6,310 nt of DNA from Caldifarciminota bacterium (GTDB taxonomy: Bacteria > Hydrothermota > Tepidihabitantia > SM23-42). Where the stretch lies: positions 1-6,310 of the forward strand of contig DAOVAN010000097.1 in NCBI GenBank assembly GCA_030671005.1. Direction: 5' to 3'. Positions within the stretch are counted from its first letter, which is position 1. Every line of letters begins with the position of its first letter. This document shows, one piece after another, positions 5,045-6,310 of this stretch. A program made the translations under genes and the position numbers. The notes beneath the pieces are model-generated. The model made no database searches, was not told where the DNA came from, and was given only the letters and a program-made list of their open reading frames with translations.

Positions 5045-6310
5045 GAATTTGTCACGATGGTCAATGACTTCCTCAGGCGTGAATATATTTTGTGTTATCT
5101 GTTGAAGTCTGAGTTGCCGTTTCCACTGTAACAAGCTGAGCATCGTGGAGTCGAATGGCACCTCATCCTTGCTGTCGCAACGAATGATATATCCGGTATA
5201 GGGCATGATCACCGGATTCGATATCTGTCCGGGCTCCAACGCGGCCACCGTGCCTGCGAATTTATCACCATAAGTGTTACGCAACGTAAAGACGGTTTGG
5301 TCCCTTATGTTGCTCTGGAATATGACGATAGCATCGGCCTGGGCAATTGTTTCCATGGCCTTCCCCGATGCGAGCTGCTTATGTAGTACCCCGAGATGAT
5401 TGACCAGTGCGTCATCGAATTTTTCCCGCTCGACCACTGCCTTGACCCGCGCAAAGGCCTCTTCCAGTGACGGCTCTGTCCCGGGGATTATCGAGTCCAG
5501 AGCGAAGAGATAATACCCGCCCAGACTGCTGAAGGGTCCACCGATGTCGCTATTCTTCGCATCTTTCAAGAAATCAGCAAGTCCATCAACATTGCGTACC
5601 GGGAAATTGAGTTTTTCTTTGTCTAAGGGAAATGTTCTACGGACGGTCAATTCAAAATCAACCGCCGCTGAATCGAAACCAATAGCATCACCCGTTTCCA
5701 TGAAAGACATAATTTCATCCGTAATCTCTCCGACTGTGGTTCGCGAAACCTCGATGTCCGCCTTGACAACATACATCAATCCTGAACGCACCCTCTTCAT
5801 CACCTCAAAACCATGCGCCGCACGCGCAATGTCGGAGACCTCTCCGTTCCTCAGTTCGCGGTACACGTCTTTCATATAGGGTTTCAGCACGTTATCGTTA
5901 CCGAAGCTATATTCAATGGTCGTATCGTCAGAAACCTCCCGGGCTAACTGAAGGAAATCTTCGCCTTCCTCGACCAGCATGATGAAATCCTCGAGTCGTT
6001 CCCTGGCCTCCGAGGTATCGTAAGAAGAGGGTTTGCGCTCAAAGAATACATATTTGAGAACCTTCAATTCCGGAGTCTTGAATTCATTTTTGTTCTCCTT
6101 GAAATAATCACTCACCTCTTCATCGGTGACGCTCACCATTCCGCGCAGGCGATTGATCTGCAGGTTCAAGAGTGAAAGACCATACTTCACGGTTTGTCCA
6201 TACATGGCGACACTATCTTCAAACGGGGACATCCAGCCCATGGTTGAAATTATCGAACGCAGCTTTTCCTTCGGAAGTTCTTCGCGCAAACGCATCTCGT
6301 ACTGGTAAAG
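5036..6310 (-). CDS. SurA/PpiD-like parvulin-family periplasmic chaperone, N-terminus missing
   Basis: Read on the - strand, the frame is open to the window edge (residues L-Y-Q-Y-E precede the Met at 6295), so the true start and any signal or membrane anchor lie outside. Counting that Met as 1, residues 56-76 (VTDEEVSDYF...EFKTPE) are the typical linker of SurA/PpiD proteins before the parvulin domain. Residues about 80-170 are a divergent rotamase domain (G-E-D-F-L-Q-L-A, S-F-G-N-D, L-R-N-G-E-V-S-D, H-G-F-E-V-M-K). Residues 245-271 and 344-373 (LEPGQISNPV, then GYIIRC) look like two further parvulin C-terminal halves, and helices at 278-300 match the PpiD C-terminal region. The His residues usual in catalytic parvulins (hIL near the start, GyHi near the end) are absent, so it is probably a chaperone more than an isomerase. 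It ends 29 nt from lptD, convergently; in E. coli, SurA is needed to assemble LptD. Whether it is nearer SurA, PpiD or PrsA cannot be settled here. Confidence 0.8.
   Translation of the reverse strand, partial: LYQYEMRLREELPKEKLRSIISTMGWMSPFEDSVAMYGQTVKYGLSLLNLQINRLRGMVSVTDEEVSDYFKENKNEFKTPELKVLKYVFFERKPSSYDTSEARERLEDFIMLVEEGEDFLQLAREVSDDTTIEYSFGNDNVLKPYMKDVYRELRNGEVSDIARAAHGFEVMKRVRSGLMYVVKADIEVSRTTVGEITDEIMSFMETGDAIGFDSAAVDFELTVRRTFPLDKEKLNFPVRNVDGLADFLKDAKNSDIGGPFSSLGGYYLFALDSIIPGTEPSLEEAFARVKAVVEREKFDDALVNHLGVLHKQLASGKAMETIAQADAIVIFQSNIRDQTVFTLRNTYGDKFAGTVAALEPGQISNPVIMPYTGYIIRCDSKDEVPFDSTMLSLLQWKRQLRLQQITQNIFTPEEVIDHRDKFFE

Noticed and set aside
5544..5879. 111-codon + strand frame antisense to the chaperone
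   Set aside because: It covers the parvulin-like region of the - strand gene. The translation is low-complexity Ser/Thr-rich with no domain.

Overview
The window carries five protein-coding genes and almost no non-coding DNA. Four lie on the + strand in a tightly packed, probably co-transcribed row: the 3' part of deoB (phosphopentomutase), cdd (cytidine deaminase), a 594-residue P-loop ATPase with a degenerate nucleotidyl-cyclase-like N-terminus and a TPR-like C-terminus, and an lptD-type outer-membrane LPS assembly gene. The fifth gene lies on the - strand and converges on lptD. It encodes a SurA/PpiD-like parvulin-family protein whose N-terminus runs off the right edge.

The organism is a diderm bacterium, because LptD is only useful in a cell with an asymmetric outer membrane. 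The LptD sequence style (a short TTC-S-D-x-P-P-H-Y-Y-F motif, an R-R-K-S-G motif and a C-terminal L-H-C-W-E) looks more like the LptD-like proteins of Bacteroidota/FCB and candidate phyla such as WOR-3 than proteobacterial LptD. Base composition is balanced, near one half G+C by eye. I infer an uncultured FCB-like or WOR-3/TA06-like lineage, but phylum assignment is uncertain without a search.

Layout: deoB ends at 805. cdd starts at 771 inside deoB (35-nt overlap). A 13-nt gap leads to the ATPase gene at 1207, which overlaps lptD by an ATGA (2988-2991). lptD stops at 5006, and 29 nt separate it from the stop of the convergent parvulin-family gene at 5036. No RNA gene, mobile element, CRISPR array or convincing terminator is visible, and no gap is long enough to be a classical promoter region. 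The + strand promoter must lie upstream of the window.

Function: deoB and cdd form a nucleoside-salvage pair. Cdd deaminates (deoxy)cytidine, and DeoB moves phosphate between C1 and C5 of the (deoxy)ribose released by nucleoside phosphorylases. LptD and the SurA/PpiD-like protein both belong to outer-membrane biogenesis: in E. coli, SurA chaperones LptD and the two genes are adjacent. The ATPase between the two groups is the least understood gene. Its build (defective cyclase module, STAND-like ATPase, TPR-like helices) suggests regulation or scaffolding, and its stop-start overlap with lptD suggests coupled translation. I found no defence system or other clearly new machinery. The most unusual item is this ATPase and its coupling to lptD.
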